Notes: a model not told the origin generated them from the sequence alone. 64,000 nt of DNA from Georgenia ruanii (GCF_009193175.1 NZ_VUKE01000015.1:60856-124855); one strand, 5' to 3'; shown: positions 16,824 to 26,397, numbered from the stretch's first letter. Program-made: numbers and translations.

Positions 16824-17852
16824 GTGAAAGCTGTCCGGATCCACGCCTACCACGAGACGCCCAAGCTCGACGAGGTCCCCGAGCCCACGGTCGCCGGGCC
16901 CTGGGACGTGATGGTCGAGATCGGGGCGGCGGGCCTGTGCCGCACCGACCTCCACATCATCGAGGGGCAGTGGGAACCGATCCAGCACCCCCAGCTGCCG
17001 TACATCCTCGGCCACGAGAACGCCGGGTGGGTGCGCGAGGTGGGCAGCGCCGTGAGCAACGTCCAGCCCGGGGACACCGTGATCATGCATCCGCTGGTCA
17101 CGTGCGGGCTGTGCCTGGCGTGCCGGGCGGGGCAGGACGCCCACTGCGCGAACGCCACCTTCCCGGGCCTCAACGTCGACGGCGGCATGAGCGAGTACCT
17201 GCTGACCAACGCCCGCGCCGTGGTCAAGCTCGACCCGAGCCTGCACCCACGCGACATCGCGGCTCTCGCCGACGCCGGCCTCACCGCCTACCACGCGGTC
17301 CGCAAGGCCGCCCCGCGCCTGACCCCCGGCACCCAGGTCGTGGTGATCGGGTCCGGCGGGCTGGGGCACATCGGCATCCAGTCCCTGGTCGCCCTGACGA
17401 CGGCGCACATCACCGTCGTGGACCGCTCCGAGCAGGCGCTGGAGCTCGCGAAGGAGCTCGGCGCCCACGCGACCGTGGTCGCCGGCGACCACGAGAAGGT
17501 GCTCCGGGAGGTCCTCGAGATCACCGGCGGCGGCGCCCACGTCGTCTTCGACTTCGTCGCCGAGCAGGGCATGGAGCGGCTGGGCCCGCGCCTGCTCCGC
17601 GATCTCGGCGACTACTACGTCATCGGCTACGGCGGGTCGCTGGACCTGCTGACGATCGACATCATCTCGCGCGAGATCAACGTCGTCGGCAACCTCGTCG
17701 GCACCTACCTGGACCTCGTCGAGCTCATGACGCTCACCGCGGAGGGGAAGATCTCCCTCCACACCTCCGTGTACCCCCTCGACGCCTACGCCGACGCCAT
17801 CAACGACCTGGACCAGGGCAGGCTCGTCGGCCGCGGCATCCTCACGCCCTGA
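16824..17852 (+). CDS. zinc-dependent alcohol dehydrogenase
   Basis: I set the start at GTG 16824, where family similarity begins (KAVRIHAYHETPKLDEVPEP) and GAGAGG lies upstream; the longer frame from 16680 is not supported. The 342-residue medium-chain dehydrogenase has the catalytic zinc ligand regions GLCRTDLH and GHENAGWV and a cysteine cluster for the structural zinc (CGLCLACRAGQDAHC). The NAD(P) motif is GSGGLGHIGIQ. It oxidises an alcohol or reduces an aldehyde. The next gene starts 40 bases on and encodes a dehydrogenase partner subunit, then a GMC oxidoreductase, so the three probably treat one alcohol or polyol. Confidence 0.92.
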   Translation: MKAVRIHAYHETPKLDEVPEPTVAGPWDVMVEIGAAGLCRTDLHIIEGQWEPIQHPQLPYILGHENAGWVREVGSAVSNVQPGDTVIMHPLVTCGLCLACRAGQDAHCANATFPGLNVDGGMSEYLLTNARAVVKLDPSLHPRDIAALADAGLTAYHAVRKAAPRLTPGTQVVVIGSGGLGHIGIQSLVALTTAHITVVDRSEQALELAKELGAHATVVAGDHEKVLREVLEITGGGAHVVFDFVAEQGMERLGPRLLRDLGDYYVIGYGGSLDLLTIDIISREINVVGNLVGTYLDLVELMTLTAEGKISLHTSVYPLDAYADAINDLDQGRLVGRGILTP

Positions 17853-17892
17853 GCCCTGCCCGGCAGACCGGTCGACGAATCAGGAGGAGATC

Positions 17893-18483
17893 GTGACCGA
17901 CCAAGCCCTCCCGGCCAAGTACCACCAGCTCAACGCCACCCAGATGACCGAGGACGCCAAGCGCGTCCTCGTCCGGGTCATCCGGGTGGCCTTCCCCCAC
18001 CGGGCGATCCCGGACGGCCCCTACGAGCGCACCGCGCAGAAGATCCTCGACGAGGCCGCCGAGTCGACGTGGTGGCGCGTCGCCCTGACCCAGGGCCTCA
18101 ACGACCTCAACGTCCTCTCGGGCGGGGACTTCACCGCGCTCGGCGACGCCGAGGCGCTCACGGTGCTCCGGCAGGTGGAGGCCTCCACGTTCTTCGGCTT
18201 CGTCCGGCGGACCACGGTCCTCAACTTCTACGACGACGCCGAGGTGCAGGCGTGCCTCGGCTACGAAGGCCCCTCCTTCGACAAGGGCGGCTACGTCGAC
18301 CGCGGCTTCGACGACCTGGACTGGCTGCCCGAGCCGCGCATCGAGGAGTACGACGGCCCGGAGAAGTTCGTCCCCTACACCCCGGGCCGCTACGCCGTGC
18401 CGACTCAGGCGATGCATCGCGAGCCCGACACGGTCACCCAGCCGGGACCGACGGAGACCGAGGCCGGGGAGGTGCGCACATGA
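17893..18483 (+). CDS. gluconate 2-dehydrogenase subunit 3-like protein
   Basis: This 196-residue protein matches the small subunit (subunit 3) family that accompanies GMC-type membrane dehydrogenases. Visible text includes ARRAY-like LNATQMTEDAKRVLVRVIRVAFPHRAIPDG in pieces and the hallmark LGYEGPSFDKGGYVDRGF. Known partners usually carry a Tat signal on this subunit; here no twin-arginine signal is seen, so the complex may stay in the cytosol. Its stop overlaps the GMC gene start as ATGA, a strong sign that the two proteins work together. The start has AGGAGGAG upstream. Confidence 0.85.
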   Translation: MTDQALPAKYHQLNATQMTEDAKRVLVRVIRVAFPHRAIPDGPYERTAQKILDEAAESTWWRVALTQGLNDLNVLSGGDFTALGDAEALTVLRQVEASTFFGFVRRTTVLNFYDDAEVQACLGYEGPSFDKGGYVDRGFDDLDWLPEPRIEEYDGPEKFVPYTPGRYAVPTQAMHREPDTVTQPGPTETEAGEVRT

Positions 18484-20045
18484 GGACCATCGACAAGGAC
18501 GACGCCGCCGTCGTCGTCGTCGGCTCCGGTGCCGGCGGTGGGACCATCGCCTACGAGCTGACCAAGGCCGGCGTGCCGGTCGTGCTGCTCGAGGCGGGCC
18601 CGCACCTGACGAACGAGGACTACGTCAACGACGAGTGGGCAGCCTTCAACCAGATGGCCTGGCTGGACCCGCGGACCACGACCGGCACCTGGCGCATCGC
18701 CCGGGACTTCCCGAACCTGCCGGCCTGGATCGTCAAGGCGGTGGGCGGGACGACGACCCACTGGTCCGGCGCCACGCCGCGCTTCCACGCCCACGAGTTC
18801 AAGACGCGCAGCATGTACGGCCGCATCGACGGCGCCTCGCTGCTCGACTGGCCCTTCGGCCTGGAGGACCTGGCCCCGTACTACGACGCCGCCGAGATCA
18901 AGATCGGCACCACCCACCGCCACGGCCGCCCGCCGCTGCCCGCCAACAACAACTACAAGGTCTTCGCCGCCGGCGCCGAGAAGGTCGGCTACACGTTCTA
19001 CGCGACCGGCCCCTACGGCACGAACGCCGAGCCGTACGACGGGCGGCCGGCCTCCATCCAGGACGGCTTCAACTTCCAGGGCGACAAGAGCAGGGCGAAG
19101 TGGAGCATCCTCGTCAGCGAGCTGCCGAAGGCCCTGAAGACCGACCTGCTGGACCTGCGGCCCCAGTCGCAGGCGGTGCAGATCACCCACGACGACAAGG
19201 GCCGCGTCGACGCGGTCCTCTACCTCGACAAGGACGGCAACCTGCACCGGCAGGCCGCCCGGGTGGTGTGCCTGGCGGGCAACGCCATCGAGACCCCGCG
19301 GCTGCTGCTGATGTCCGCCAGCCCCCTGTTCCCGGACGGGCTCGCGAACTCCTCCGGGATGGTCGGCAAGAACTACATGCGGCACACCACCGGCTCGGTG
19401 TACGCGGCCTACGACAAGCCGGTGCGCATGTGGCGCGGGGAGACGATGGCGGGCCTCATCGCCGACGAGTCACGCCACGACCCCGACCGCGGATTCGCCG
19501 GCGGGTACTACATGGAGACCCTCTCCCTCGGGCCGGCGTTCATGGCCAGCTTCGCCGATCCCGGCACCTGGGGCCCGGGGTTCACCGCCCGCCTCGACGC
19601 GCTCGAGCGCACCGCCGGCCTGTGGATCGTCGGGGAGGACATGCCGCAGGAGTCCAACCGGGTCACCCTGAACACCACCGTGACCGACCAGCACGGGCTT
19701 CCCGTGCCCAACGTCCACTTCGACGACCACCCCAACGACGTCGCCATGCGCGAGCACGGCTACCGCCAGGCCGAGGAGCTCTACCGCGCGGTCGGGGCGG
19801 TGGACGTCTGGCGGACGCCCCCGTACCCCAGCACGCACAACATGGGTACCGCGCGAATGAGCCAGCACCCGGCCGACGGCGTCGTCGACGCGTTCGGGCG
19901 GGCCCACGACGTGCCGAACCTGTTCGTCAGCGACGGCTCGGTCTTCACGACCGGCGCCGCCGCCAACCCGACCCTCACCATCGTCGCGCTCGCCACCCGG
20001 CAGGCGGAGCACATCGTCGACCAGCTCAAGACCGGGGGCGTGTGA
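18480..20045 (+). CDS. GMC-family FAD oxidoreductase
   Basis: This 521-residue flavoprotein starts at the ATG that overlaps the previous stop. The FAD-binding motif is VVVGSGAGGGTIAYELTK with LLEAGP. Near the C-terminus, STHNMGTARM supplies the catalytic histidine and AAANPTLTIVALATRQAEH holds the conserved Asn/Pro segment. It matches the large subunit of gluconate/sorbitol/alcohol dehydrogenases. No cytochrome c subunit gene follows, so the electron acceptor is unclear. The gene ends 11 bases before a strong hairpin shared with the convergent IclR gene. Confidence 0.9.
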   Translation: MRTIDKDDAAVVVVGSGAGGGTIAYELTKAGVPVVLLEAGPHLTNEDYVNDEWAAFNQMAWLDPRTTTGTWRIARDFPNLPAWIVKAVGGTTTHWSGATPRFHAHEFKTRSMYGRIDGASLLDWPFGLEDLAPYYDAAEIKIGTTHRHGRPPLPANNNYKVFAAGAEKVGYTFYATGPYGTNAEPYDGRPASIQDGFNFQGDKSRAKWSILVSELPKALKTDLLDLRPQSQAVQITHDDKGRVDAVLYLDKDGNLHRQAARVVCLAGNAIETPRLLLMSASPLFPDGLANSSGMVGKNYMRHTTGSVYAAYDKPVRMWRGETMAGLIADESRHDPDRGFAGGYYMETLSLGPAFMASFADPGTWGPGFTARLDALERTAGLWIVGEDMPQESNRVTLNTTVTDQHGLPVPNVHFDDHPNDVAMREHGYRQAEELYRAVGAVDVWRTPPYPSTHNMGTARMSQHPADGVVDAFGRAHDVPNLFVSDGSVFTTGAAANPTLTIVALATRQAEHIVDQLKTGGV

Positions 20046-20055
20046 GCCGACCGGA

Positions 20056-20096
20056 AGCCGGTGCCTCTACGCGTCTCGTCCCCGGAGGCACCGGCT
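20056..20096. terminator. 12-bp perfect hairpin between convergent genes
   Basis: AGCCGGTGCCTC at 20056-20067 pairs perfectly with GAGGCACCGGCT at 20085-20096 across a 17-base loop. It lies just after the GMC stop and overlaps the last codons of the convergent IclR gene, so it could end transcription from both sides. No T-run is present. Confidence 0.6.
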
Positions 20097-20873
20097 CACC
20101 CGGCTCGCCGCCGCGCGCAGCGCCCGTTCGACCTCCGGCTCGTGGCGCCGGAGCCCCGGACCGCCCGAGACCGCCACCGACCCGACCATCCGGCCGGCCG
20201 CGTCGCGCGCCCCCACCGCGGCGCAGACCAGTCCGGGCTGGAACTCCTCGTACTCCCAGGCGATCCCCACCCGGGACACCTTCTCCAGGTGCTCCTCGAG
20301 CTCCTCGGCCGACGTGATCGTCGTGGGCGTCATCGCCGGCATGCCGTGGGCGTCGAGGTACTCCCGGCGCTGCGCAGGGGTCATCCCGGCCAGCATGACC
20401 TTCCCGAACGCGGTGCCGTGCGCGCCCTCGTGCAGGCCGAAGTCCAGCAGGCGTATCCGCGGCGCCTCGGGCGAGTCGGCGATGTAGGCGACGACGACGT
20501 TCGAGCCCCGGTAGACCGTCCAGTACGCCGCGGCGCCGAGGTCGGCGTGCAGCCGCGCTACCTCGGCCCGCACCACCGGCGGTACGCCGAGCTGACGATG
20601 GAGCGACGTCGCCAGGTGGTGGACCTTGAACCCCAGCTCGAAGCGGTGCTCGCTGCGGAGGTGGACGAGGTAGTCCTCCGCGACCAGCAGGCGCACCACG
20701 CGGTAGACGGTCGGCAGCGGCAGGTCGGTGATCGCGGCGATCTCCTTGGCGCTGGCGCCGTTGCTGTCCGCCACCGCCTCGAGGATGCTCAGCGCCCGCA
20801 GCAGCGCCCCGTCGCTCCCGCGGTCACGCGCCAGGCGGACATCGGTCACGGAAGGATGCACCATCGCCACCAC
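20067..20873 (-). CDS. IclR-family transcriptional regulator
   Basis: The protein has 268 residues. A winged HTH lies near 25-75 (LLRALSILEAVADSNGASAKEIAAITDLPLPTVYRVVRLL, seen in parts) and an effector domain follows with GTAFGKVMLAGM and a C-terminal AAVGARDAAGRMVGSVAVSG. IclR proteins sense small organic acids or aromatics. It is convergent with the ADH/GMC cluster and is the best local candidate for its control, though this is inference. It lies 159 bases downstream of doxX on the same strand. Confidence 0.9.
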   Translation of the reverse strand: MVAMVHPSVTDVRLARDRGSDGALLRALSILEAVADSNGASAKEIAAITDLPLPTVYRVVRLLVAEDYLVHLRSEHRFELGFKVHHLATSLHRQLGVPPVVRAEVARLHADLGAAAYWTVYRGSNVVVAYIADSPEAPRIRLLDFGLHEGAHGTAFGKVMLAGMTPAQRREYLDAHGMPAMTPTTITSAEELEEHLEKVSRVGIAWEYEEFQPGLVCAAVGARDAAGRMVGSVAVSGGPGLRRHEPEVERALRAAASRVSRCLRGRDA

Positions 20874-21032
20874 CGTCCCCTCGCGGTGACAGGAGCCTAA
20901 TCAGTGCTCGCGTGAATCTCCCCGGACGTGCTCACCGGATTCCCGGTCAGGTCCGCCTTGGGCGGGGGTTCGTCGGCAGACGGCGAGGCGAGGCCACCGC
21001 CGTGCGGTGACCTCGCCCCTGCCGATCGTGGA

Positions 21033-21500
21033 TCAGCGGCCGGCGGGCACGGCCTCCCGGACGTGCGCGACCTGGCCCGCGGAGCGCTTGCCGAGCACGG
21101 CGTCGACGCCGAAGCGACCGGCCCCGGCGGCCGCCAGGGCCAGCGCGCCGGCGGCCAGCGCCAGCACGAGCTCGTAGCCGTTGTCCGTCACCCAGATGCC
21201 GTTGGGCAGGTGGACGAGGAGGAGCGCGCCGATCATGTTGATCGCCAGGAGCACCCCGAACACCGCGGTGAGCGCGCCGAGGATCAGCGCGGCCCCGCCG
21301 ACGGTCTCGACGAGCGCGGCGAACCACGCCGCCAGGGTGGGCGCGGGCACGCCCATCGCGGCGAATCCCTCGGCGGTGGCGCCCATCCCGTTGCTGACGA
21401 ACTTCTGCAGCCCGTGGGCGAGGAAGACCGCGCCGAGGCCGACGCGCGCCAGGAGGAGGAAGACGTCACGCAGGGCGCGCGGAAGCTTGATGTGGGTCAT
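21033..21500 (-). CDS. DoxX-family membrane protein
   Basis: This 155-residue protein has about four membrane helices and the DoxX pattern: RVGLGAVFLAHGLQKF, then GVPAPTLAAWFAALVETVGGAALILG. DoxX proteins are small quinol-oxidase-related or redox-stress membrane proteins. It ends in a short charged tail (AHVREAVPAGR). The upstream gap of 240 bases holds a near-perfect inverted repeat at 21689-21713 that could control it. The precise role is unknown. Confidence 0.85.
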   Translation of the reverse strand: MTHIKLPRALRDVFLLLARVGLGAVFLAHGLQKFVSNGMGATAEGFAAMGVPAPTLAAWFAALVETVGGAALILGALTAVFGVLLAINMIGALLLVHLPNGIWVTDNGYELVLALAAGALALAAAGAGRFGVDAVLGKRSAGQVAHVREAVPAGR

Positions 21501-21688
21501 GGGTGGGTCCTTCGTGTCGTCGGCAACCGGCGCGCGGCGCCGGGTCGGTCAGTGCGGGCACGACGACCGGCGCCGGGCAGAGCGCCTGTGACACCGGTCG
21601 GGTTCACGTCCCCGGCTGCGCACGGGGAGGCTCAACGCTTCGCGCCGCACGCCCCCCGGTACCGGCCAGCCACCAGCACCGTAACCCG

Positions 21689-21713
21689 GCATTAGTTGAC
21701 GGATCAACAATGC
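21689..21713. promoter_or_regulatory. inverted repeat upstream of doxX, possible operator
   Basis: GCATTaGTTGA and TCAACAATGC form 10-bp arms around CGGA, with one bulged A. The element is markedly AT-rich for this genome. It lies 28 bases after the oxidase stop and about 190 bases before the doxX start. It could be an operator (TTGA...TCAA core) or a weak terminator. Confidence 0.35.
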
Positions 21714-21740
21714 GCGGTGTGGCACGCCGCACCGGCCGCG

Positions 21741-23108
21741 TCACCGGCCGGCGACGACGTCCGCCACCCGGGCGGCGACGGCGGTGCGCGCCGTCCCGCG
21801 CGCCTCCGCGCGGTCCGCGGCCCGGTAGGCGCCGTAGACCGCCCGCACCGCCAGCCACCGCAGCGGCTCGACCTCCCAGCGCCGGGCCCGGCGCCCCACC
21901 CACGGCATCCGCACCAGCTCGGTGTCCTCGCCGAGGATGAGGTCGCGCAGCGTGCGGGCGGCGAGGTTCGTCGTCGCCACGCCGGTGCCGACGTACCCGC
22001 CGGCCCAGGCCAGCCCGGCGCCGCGGTCCAGCCCCACGGTGGCCTTCCAGTCCCGCGGCACCGCCAGCACCCCGGACCAGGCGTGGTCGACGGCGGCGCC
22101 GCGGGTGGCGGGGAACATGTCCTCGAGGACCGCGCGCAGCCCGGCGACGGTGCGCTCCGGCGTCGTCCCGTCCGCGCCGGTGCGCGAGCCGTACCGGTAG
22201 GGCACGCCGCGGCCGCCGAGGGCGATGCGGTCGTCGGCGGTGCGCTGGGCGTACATGTACACGTGCGCCATGTCGGCGACGACGTCGCGACCGGCCCAGC
22301 CCAGGCGCTCCCACACCTCGGGCGGCAGCGGCTCGGTGGCGATCAGCGAGGAGTTCATCGGCAGCCACAGCCGGTGCAGCCCGGGCAGGTCGGCGGTGAA
22401 CCCCTCGGTGGCGCGCACGACGACGCCGGCCTCGACGTCGCCGGCGTCGGTGCGGGCCAGGTGCGGGCGGATCTCGCGCACCGCCGTGCCCTCGTAGACC
22501 GGCACGCCGAGTCGCTCGACCGCCGCGGCCAGGCCCCGGGCGAGCGTGGCCGGCTGGATCCGGGCGGCGTGCGGGTGGTGCAGGGCGCCGAGCGCGCCGG
22601 CGACGTCGAGCCGGGCCCGGGCGGCGGCGGCGTCGAGCAGCACCGAGCCGCCCTCGGGCCACGCGGCCTCGGCGGCGGCGAGCGCGCGCAGCCGGGCCAG
22701 CTGGGCCGGGGTGCGCGCGACGGTGAGCTCGCCGCCCTTGGCGACGTCGGCGTCGATGCCCTCCGCGGCGGCGACGGCGATGACCTCGTCGACGGCCTCG
22801 TTCATGAGGGTCTGGAAGCGTCCGACGACGGCGCGGCCGTGGGTGCGCGCGTATCCCTCGCGCCCGCCGGTGATGGTGTTGGTCAGCCAGCCGCCGTTGC
22901 GGCCGGAGGCGCCGTAGCCGGCGAAGCGGCGCTCGAGGACGACGACGTCGAGGTCCGGCCGGGCCTGCTTGAGGTAGTACGCCGTCCACAGCCCGGTGTA
23001 CCCGGCGCCGACGATGGCGACGTCGGCGCGCCGGGGGCCGGACAGGGCGGGGCGGGGGGCGGGCAGGTCGCCGCCGTACCAGAAGGAGACGCGGCCGTTG
23101 ATCGTCAC
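21741..23108 (-). CDS. FAD-dependent oxidoreductase (DAO family, gamma-glutamylputrescine oxidase-like)
   Basis: This 455-residue flavoprotein opens with the dinucleotide motif VAIVGAGYTGLWTAYYLKQ, then VVLERRFAGYGASGRNGGWL, typical of DAO-family amine oxidases such as PuuB-like proteins. The C-terminal part has GLDRGAGLAWAGGYVGTGVATTNLAARTL, which closes the flavin site. It probably oxidises an amine or N-substituted amino acid in the cytosol, releasing hydrogen peroxide. No polyamine genes are next to it, so the substrate is open. Its own promoter must lie in the 94-base gap above 23108. Confidence 0.9.
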   Translation of the reverse strand: MTINGRVSFWYGGDLPAPRPALSGPRRADVAIVGAGYTGLWTAYYLKQARPDLDVVVLERRFAGYGASGRNGGWLTNTITGGREGYARTHGRAVVGRFQTLMNEAVDEVIAVAAAEGIDADVAKGGELTVARTPAQLARLRALAAAEAAWPEGGSVLLDAAAARARLDVAGALGALHHPHAARIQPATLARGLAAAVERLGVPVYEGTAVREIRPHLARTDAGDVEAGVVVRATEGFTADLPGLHRLWLPMNSSLIATEPLPPEVWERLGWAGRDVVADMAHVYMYAQRTADDRIALGGRGVPYRYGSRTGADGTTPERTVAGLRAVLEDMFPATRGAAVDHAWSGVLAVPRDWKATVGLDRGAGLAWAGGYVGTGVATTNLAARTLRDLILGEDTELVRMPWVGRRARRWEVEPLRWLAVRAVYGAYRAADRAEARGTARTAVAARVADVVAGR

Positions 23109-23202
23109 GGGAGCGATCCTGGCATCGAATCAGCCGTTAGCCAACGGAAACCGTCGACCAGGGTCGATCTAGCCACGCTTTTCGCATCATTTCGGTGCCC
23201 GC

Positions 23203-23691
23203 TCAGCCGTGCCGTACGGCGGACAGCACGAGGCCCACCGGGATGCTGACGGCGACGACACCCGCGAGAAGCCGGTAGGCGGTGAGCCATGTGGTCCACC
23301 CTGGACGCGGCGCCTTGACCCCGTGGATGAACAGCACGAGCGCGACGACCAGGGCCAGGCCGCCGGCGACGACGGGCAGCACCGCGCCGGCAACGGTCCC
23401 GGCCAGCACGGCGACGTTGCCGGCGTTCCACGTCGCGAGCTCCCCGACCACCGTCCGGCGCGTCGGCGGCCGCGCCGGGAGCCACGCCTGCCCCGCGGCC
23501 AGTCCGAGCTGGGCCACGCCCGCGACGAGCACGAGATAGGCGGCCGCCCACGAGCCGTGCTGGAAGCCGGTCGGTCCGGTGACGGCGGCGACCAGGCCGC
23601 CGATGACGATGCACAGGAAGCCGACCAGCCCGCCCGGCCACATCGCGGCCCATCGGACCCGCAGGTCCTGATCGCTCACCTGGGTGAGCAT
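23203..23691 (-). CDS. hypothetical membrane protein, four to five helices
   Basis: I do not recognise a family. The 162-residue product is strongly hydrophobic, with segments near 20-40, 45-65, 90-110, 113-130 and 140-160. The start ATG overlaps the stop of the AhpD-like gene as ATGA, so it is co-translated with it. That link to a peroxidase-type protein suggests a membrane role in redox stress, but this is a guess. Confidence 0.7.
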   Translation of the reverse strand: MLTQVSDQDLRVRWAAMWPGGLVGFLCIVIGGLVAAVTGPTGFQHGSWAAAYLVLVAGVAQLGLAAGQAWLPARPPTRRTVVGELATWNAGNVAVLAGTVAGAVLPVVAGGLALVVALVLFIHGVKAPRPGWTTWLTAYRLLAGVVAVSIPVGLVLSAVRHG

Positions 23692-24107
23692 CAGGCGCGC
23701 GCACCCCGTACGGCGCCATCCCGCGCGGCATCCGGATGCCAGACTCCGGCCTCGGCCGGCGTCTCACGATGATCTCCGGCTGCCTCAGGGGCATCTTGGC
23801 CGATGGCATGCAGCGCCAAGGTCGCGTGGGCGTAGGCGCCGCCGGCACGCATCTCGGCGGCCACCCAGATGGCCTCCATGATCTCCTCCGGGCTCGCTCC
23901 CACGCGCTGGGCGAGCTTGGCGTGGCCGTCGATGCAGTACGGGCACTGGGTCACGTGCGCGACCGCGACAGCGATCAGCTGCTTGATCTTCTCCGGCAGC
24001 GCGCCGTCGGCGAACACTGCGCGACTGAACTCCTCGAACGCCGCATGAGTGGCTGGCGCAAGCTCTCGGCGGCGAGCGGCCAGCTCCGGCGTGGTGCGGT
24101 GGTACAT
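23691..24107 (-). CDS. carboxymuconolactone decarboxylase / AhpD-like protein
   Basis: I prefer the ATG at 24107 (MYHRTTPELAARRRELAP), since GGAGGAG lies just upstream; an in-frame ATG at 24119 would contain that site. The 138-residue product has the AhpD-type CxxC motif in HVTQCPYCIDGHAKLAQRVGAS and the following EEIMEAIWVAAEM helix, as in alkylhydroperoxidase-like CMD proteins. The family reduces peroxides or acts as a decarboxylase; CxxC plus H favours a peroxidase-type redox role. It lies 58 bases after the DUF488 gene and overlaps the membrane gene downstream. Confidence 0.88.
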   Translation of the reverse strand: MYHRTTPELAARRRELAPATHAAFEEFSRAVFADGALPEKIKQLIAVAVAHVTQCPYCIDGHAKLAQRVGASPEEIMEAIWVAAEMRAGGAYAHATLALHAIGQDAPEAAGDHRETPAEAGVWHPDAARDGAVRGARA

Positions 24108-24165
24108 CGTCTCCTCCATGGGGTCTTTCCACTCGATCCGGGCTTCGTGGTCAGGAACTGGGGAG

Positions 24166-24528
24166 TCAGCCCTGAAGCAGGGTGGCGAGGACCTGGGCCT
24201 CGCTGATGTCGGGGTGCTTGGTGGCGGTGATCAGCGTCAGGGCTCCGTGTCGGGCCAGGTCGCGGAGGTGCTCGAGGGCCGCGGCGCGCTCGGGCTCCTC
24301 GAGCTCGCCGCGGTAACGGCGCGCGAACTCCTCGAAACGCGCCGGATCGTGGTCGTACCACTGACGTAGCTCCGTCGACGGTGCGACCGTCTTGCACCAC
24401 TCGTCCAGAGCGGCCCTGTCCTTGCTCACACCTCGGGGCCACATGCGGTCGACCAGCACGCGGACGCCGTCGCCTCTCGTCGGCTCCTCGTACGCGCGAC
24501 GGATCTTCACCTCATGCCTGGGCACCAT
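24166..24528 (-). CDS. DUF488 family protein (YeaO-like)
   Basis: The start is placed at the ATG at 24528 (MVPRHEVKIRRAYEEP), giving 120 residues, the usual YeaO length. The hallmark is VLVDRMWPRGVSKDRAALDEW, followed by WYDHDPARFEEFARRYRGEL and a C-terminal LTLITATKHPDISEAQ. The biochemical role of the family is not established. It lies 72 bases after ctaD and 58 before the AhpD-like gene on the same strand, a probable operon with respiratory and peroxide-linked genes. Confidence 0.9.
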   Translation of the reverse strand: MVPRHEVKIRRAYEEPTRGDGVRVLVDRMWPRGVSKDRAALDEWCKTVAPSTELRQWYDHDPARFEEFARRYRGELEEPERAAALEHLRDLARHGALTLITATKHPDISEAQVLATLLQG

Positions 24529-24600
24529 GACCGCCCCTTCTTCCCGGTCACCTCGGAGCGACGGACACCGCAGTGGCTCCACGGCCGTCGGCACGCGCTG

Positions 24601-26397
24601 CTAGCTGCCATCAGGGCCATCGACGGGGTCTCGCGGCGCGGCGGATGTGCGCTCGCCAAGCACCTGAGCGCGGCCTTCGCCGCCTGCACCGGCGTAGATG
24701 GACCCGAGGGGGCCGGGGTTGCGCTCCGAACGGTCCAGGGCCGCCACCTCGGGGTGGTGCAGGTCGAAGGCGGGGCGCTCGGAGCGAATGCGCGGCAGCA
24801 CGGTGAAGTTGTGGCGCGGGACCGGGCAGGCGGTGGCCCACTCCAGGGAGCTGCCAAACCCCCAGGGGTCGTCGACGAACACGGTGCGGGGGCCGCGCTG
24901 GGTCGTGTAGACGTTGTAGAGGAACGGCAGCGTGGACAGTGCCAGGATCGCCGCACCCACCGTGGAGATCTGGTGGTAGAGCTGGACGCCGTCCTCGGGC
25001 AGGTAGTCGGCGTACCGCCGCGGCATGCCCTGCACGCCCAGCCAGTGCTGGACCAGGAAGGTCGTCTGGAAGCCGATGAACAGCAGCCAGAAGTTGACCC
25101 TGCCCAGGCGTTCGTCGAGCATCCGTCCGGTCCATTTCGGCCACCAGAAGTAGAAGCCGGAGTACATCGCGAAGACCACGGTGCCGAACACGACGTAGTG
25201 GAAGTGCGCGACGACGAAGTAGGTGTCGTGCACCTGGAAGTCCATCGGTGGGCTGGCGATGATCACCCCGGTCAGGCCGCCGAAGAGGAACGTCACCAGG
25301 AAGCCGAGCGAGAACAGCATGGGCGTCTCGAAGGTGAGCCTGCCGCGCCACAGCGTGCCGACCCAGTTGAAGAACTTGATCCCGGTGGGCACCGCGATGA
25401 GCATGCTCATGAACGAGAAGAAGCTCAGCATGACGCCGCCGGTGGCGAACATGTGGTGCGCCCACACGGTCATCGACAGCGAGGCGATCGCGATGGTGGC
25501 GAAGACCAGGCCCTTGTAGCCGAAGACCGGTTTGCGGGAGAAGACCGGCAGCACCTCCGTGACGATGCCGAAGAACGGCAGCGCGATGATGTAGACCTCC
25601 GGGTGGCCGAAGAACCAGAACAGGTGCTGCCACAGCAGCGCCCCGCCCGCGTCGGGGTTGTAGACCTGGCCGCCCGCGATGCGGTCGATGGCGAGCCCGA
25701 ACAGGGCCGCGGCCAGCACCGGGAAGGCCATGAGCACCAAGAGGGACGTGATCAAGGCGTTCCAGGTGAAGATCGGCATCCGGAACATGGTCATGCCCGG
25801 TGCGCGCATGGTGATGATCGTGGCCACGAAGTTCACCGCACCGAAGATCGTCGCGAAGCCGGTCATCGCCAGGCCGAGGACCCAGAGGTCGCCACCCAGG
25901 CCCGGGGAGTAGACGGCGTTGGACAGCGGGTTGTAGGCCGTCCAGCCGAAACTCGCCGCACCCTCGGGGGTCAGGACGCCGGCCACGACGATCAGGCCAC
26001 CGAAGAGATAGAGCCAGTACGAGAGCATGTTCAGCCGCGGGAAGGCCACGTCCGGGGCGCCGATCTGCAGCGGCACCATGATGTTGGCGATCCCCGTGAA
26101 CAGCGGCGTCGCGAACAGCAGCATCATGATCGTGCCGTGCATCGTGAACAGCTGGTTGTACTGCTCGTGGGACTGCACGACCTGCAGCCCGGGCTCGAAC
26201 AGCTCGACCCGGATGAGCAGCGCCAGCACGCCACCGATCATGAAGAACACGAACGAGGTGATCAGGTACAGGTAGCCGATCACCTTGTGATCGGTGGACG
26301 TGATCCAGGAGACCAGCGTCTTGCCCCACCCCTGCTTGCGCGGCAGGAGCCCCGGCACGAGGTGAGCGCGAAGCTCAGCGGTGGTAGCCATCATCAT
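24601..26397 (-). CDS. ctaD: cytochrome c oxidase subunit I
   Basis: This 598-residue protein has twelve predicted membrane helices. Heme and copper ligands are visible in [31 protein letters not shown] (His and the cross-linked Tyr), [11 protein letters not shown] and [13 protein letters not shown]. It is the catalytic subunit of an aa3-type heme-copper oxidase in the cytoplasmic membrane. No subunit II, III or assembly gene is next to it, so it must pair with subunits encoded elsewhere or be an extra copy. DUF488, AhpD-like and membrane genes follow on the same strand, and a three-cysteine HTH regulator is divergent across 98 bases. Confidence 0.96.
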   Translation of the reverse strand: MMMATTAELRAHLVPGLLPRKQGWGKTLVSWITSTDHKVIGYLYLITSFVFFMIGGVLALLIRVELFEPGLQVVQSHEQYNQLFTMHGTIMMLLFATPLFTGIANIMVPLQIGAPDVAFPRLNMLSYWLYLFGGLIVVAGVLTPEGAASFGWTAYNPLSNAVYSPGLGGDLWVLGLAMTGFATIFGAVNFVATIITMRAPGMTMFRMPIFTWNALITSLLVLMAFPVLAAALFGLAIDRIAGGQVYNPDAGGALLWQHLFWFFGHPEVYIIALPFFGIVTEVLPVFSRKPVFGYKGLVFATIAIASLSMTVWAHHMFATGGVMLSFFSFMSMLIAVPTGIKFFNWVGTLWRGRLTFETPMLFSLGFLVTFLFGGLTGVIIASPPMDFQVHDTYFVVAHFHYVVFGTVVFAMYSGFYFWWPKWTGRMLDERLGRVNFWLLFIGFQTTFLVQHWLGVQGMPRRYADYLPEDGVQLYHQISTVGAAILALSTLPFLYNVYTTQRGPRTVFVDDPWGFGSSLEWATACPVPRHNFTVLPRIRSERPAFDLHHPEVAALDRSERNPGPLGSIYAGAGGEGRAQVLGERTSAAPRDPVDGPDGS

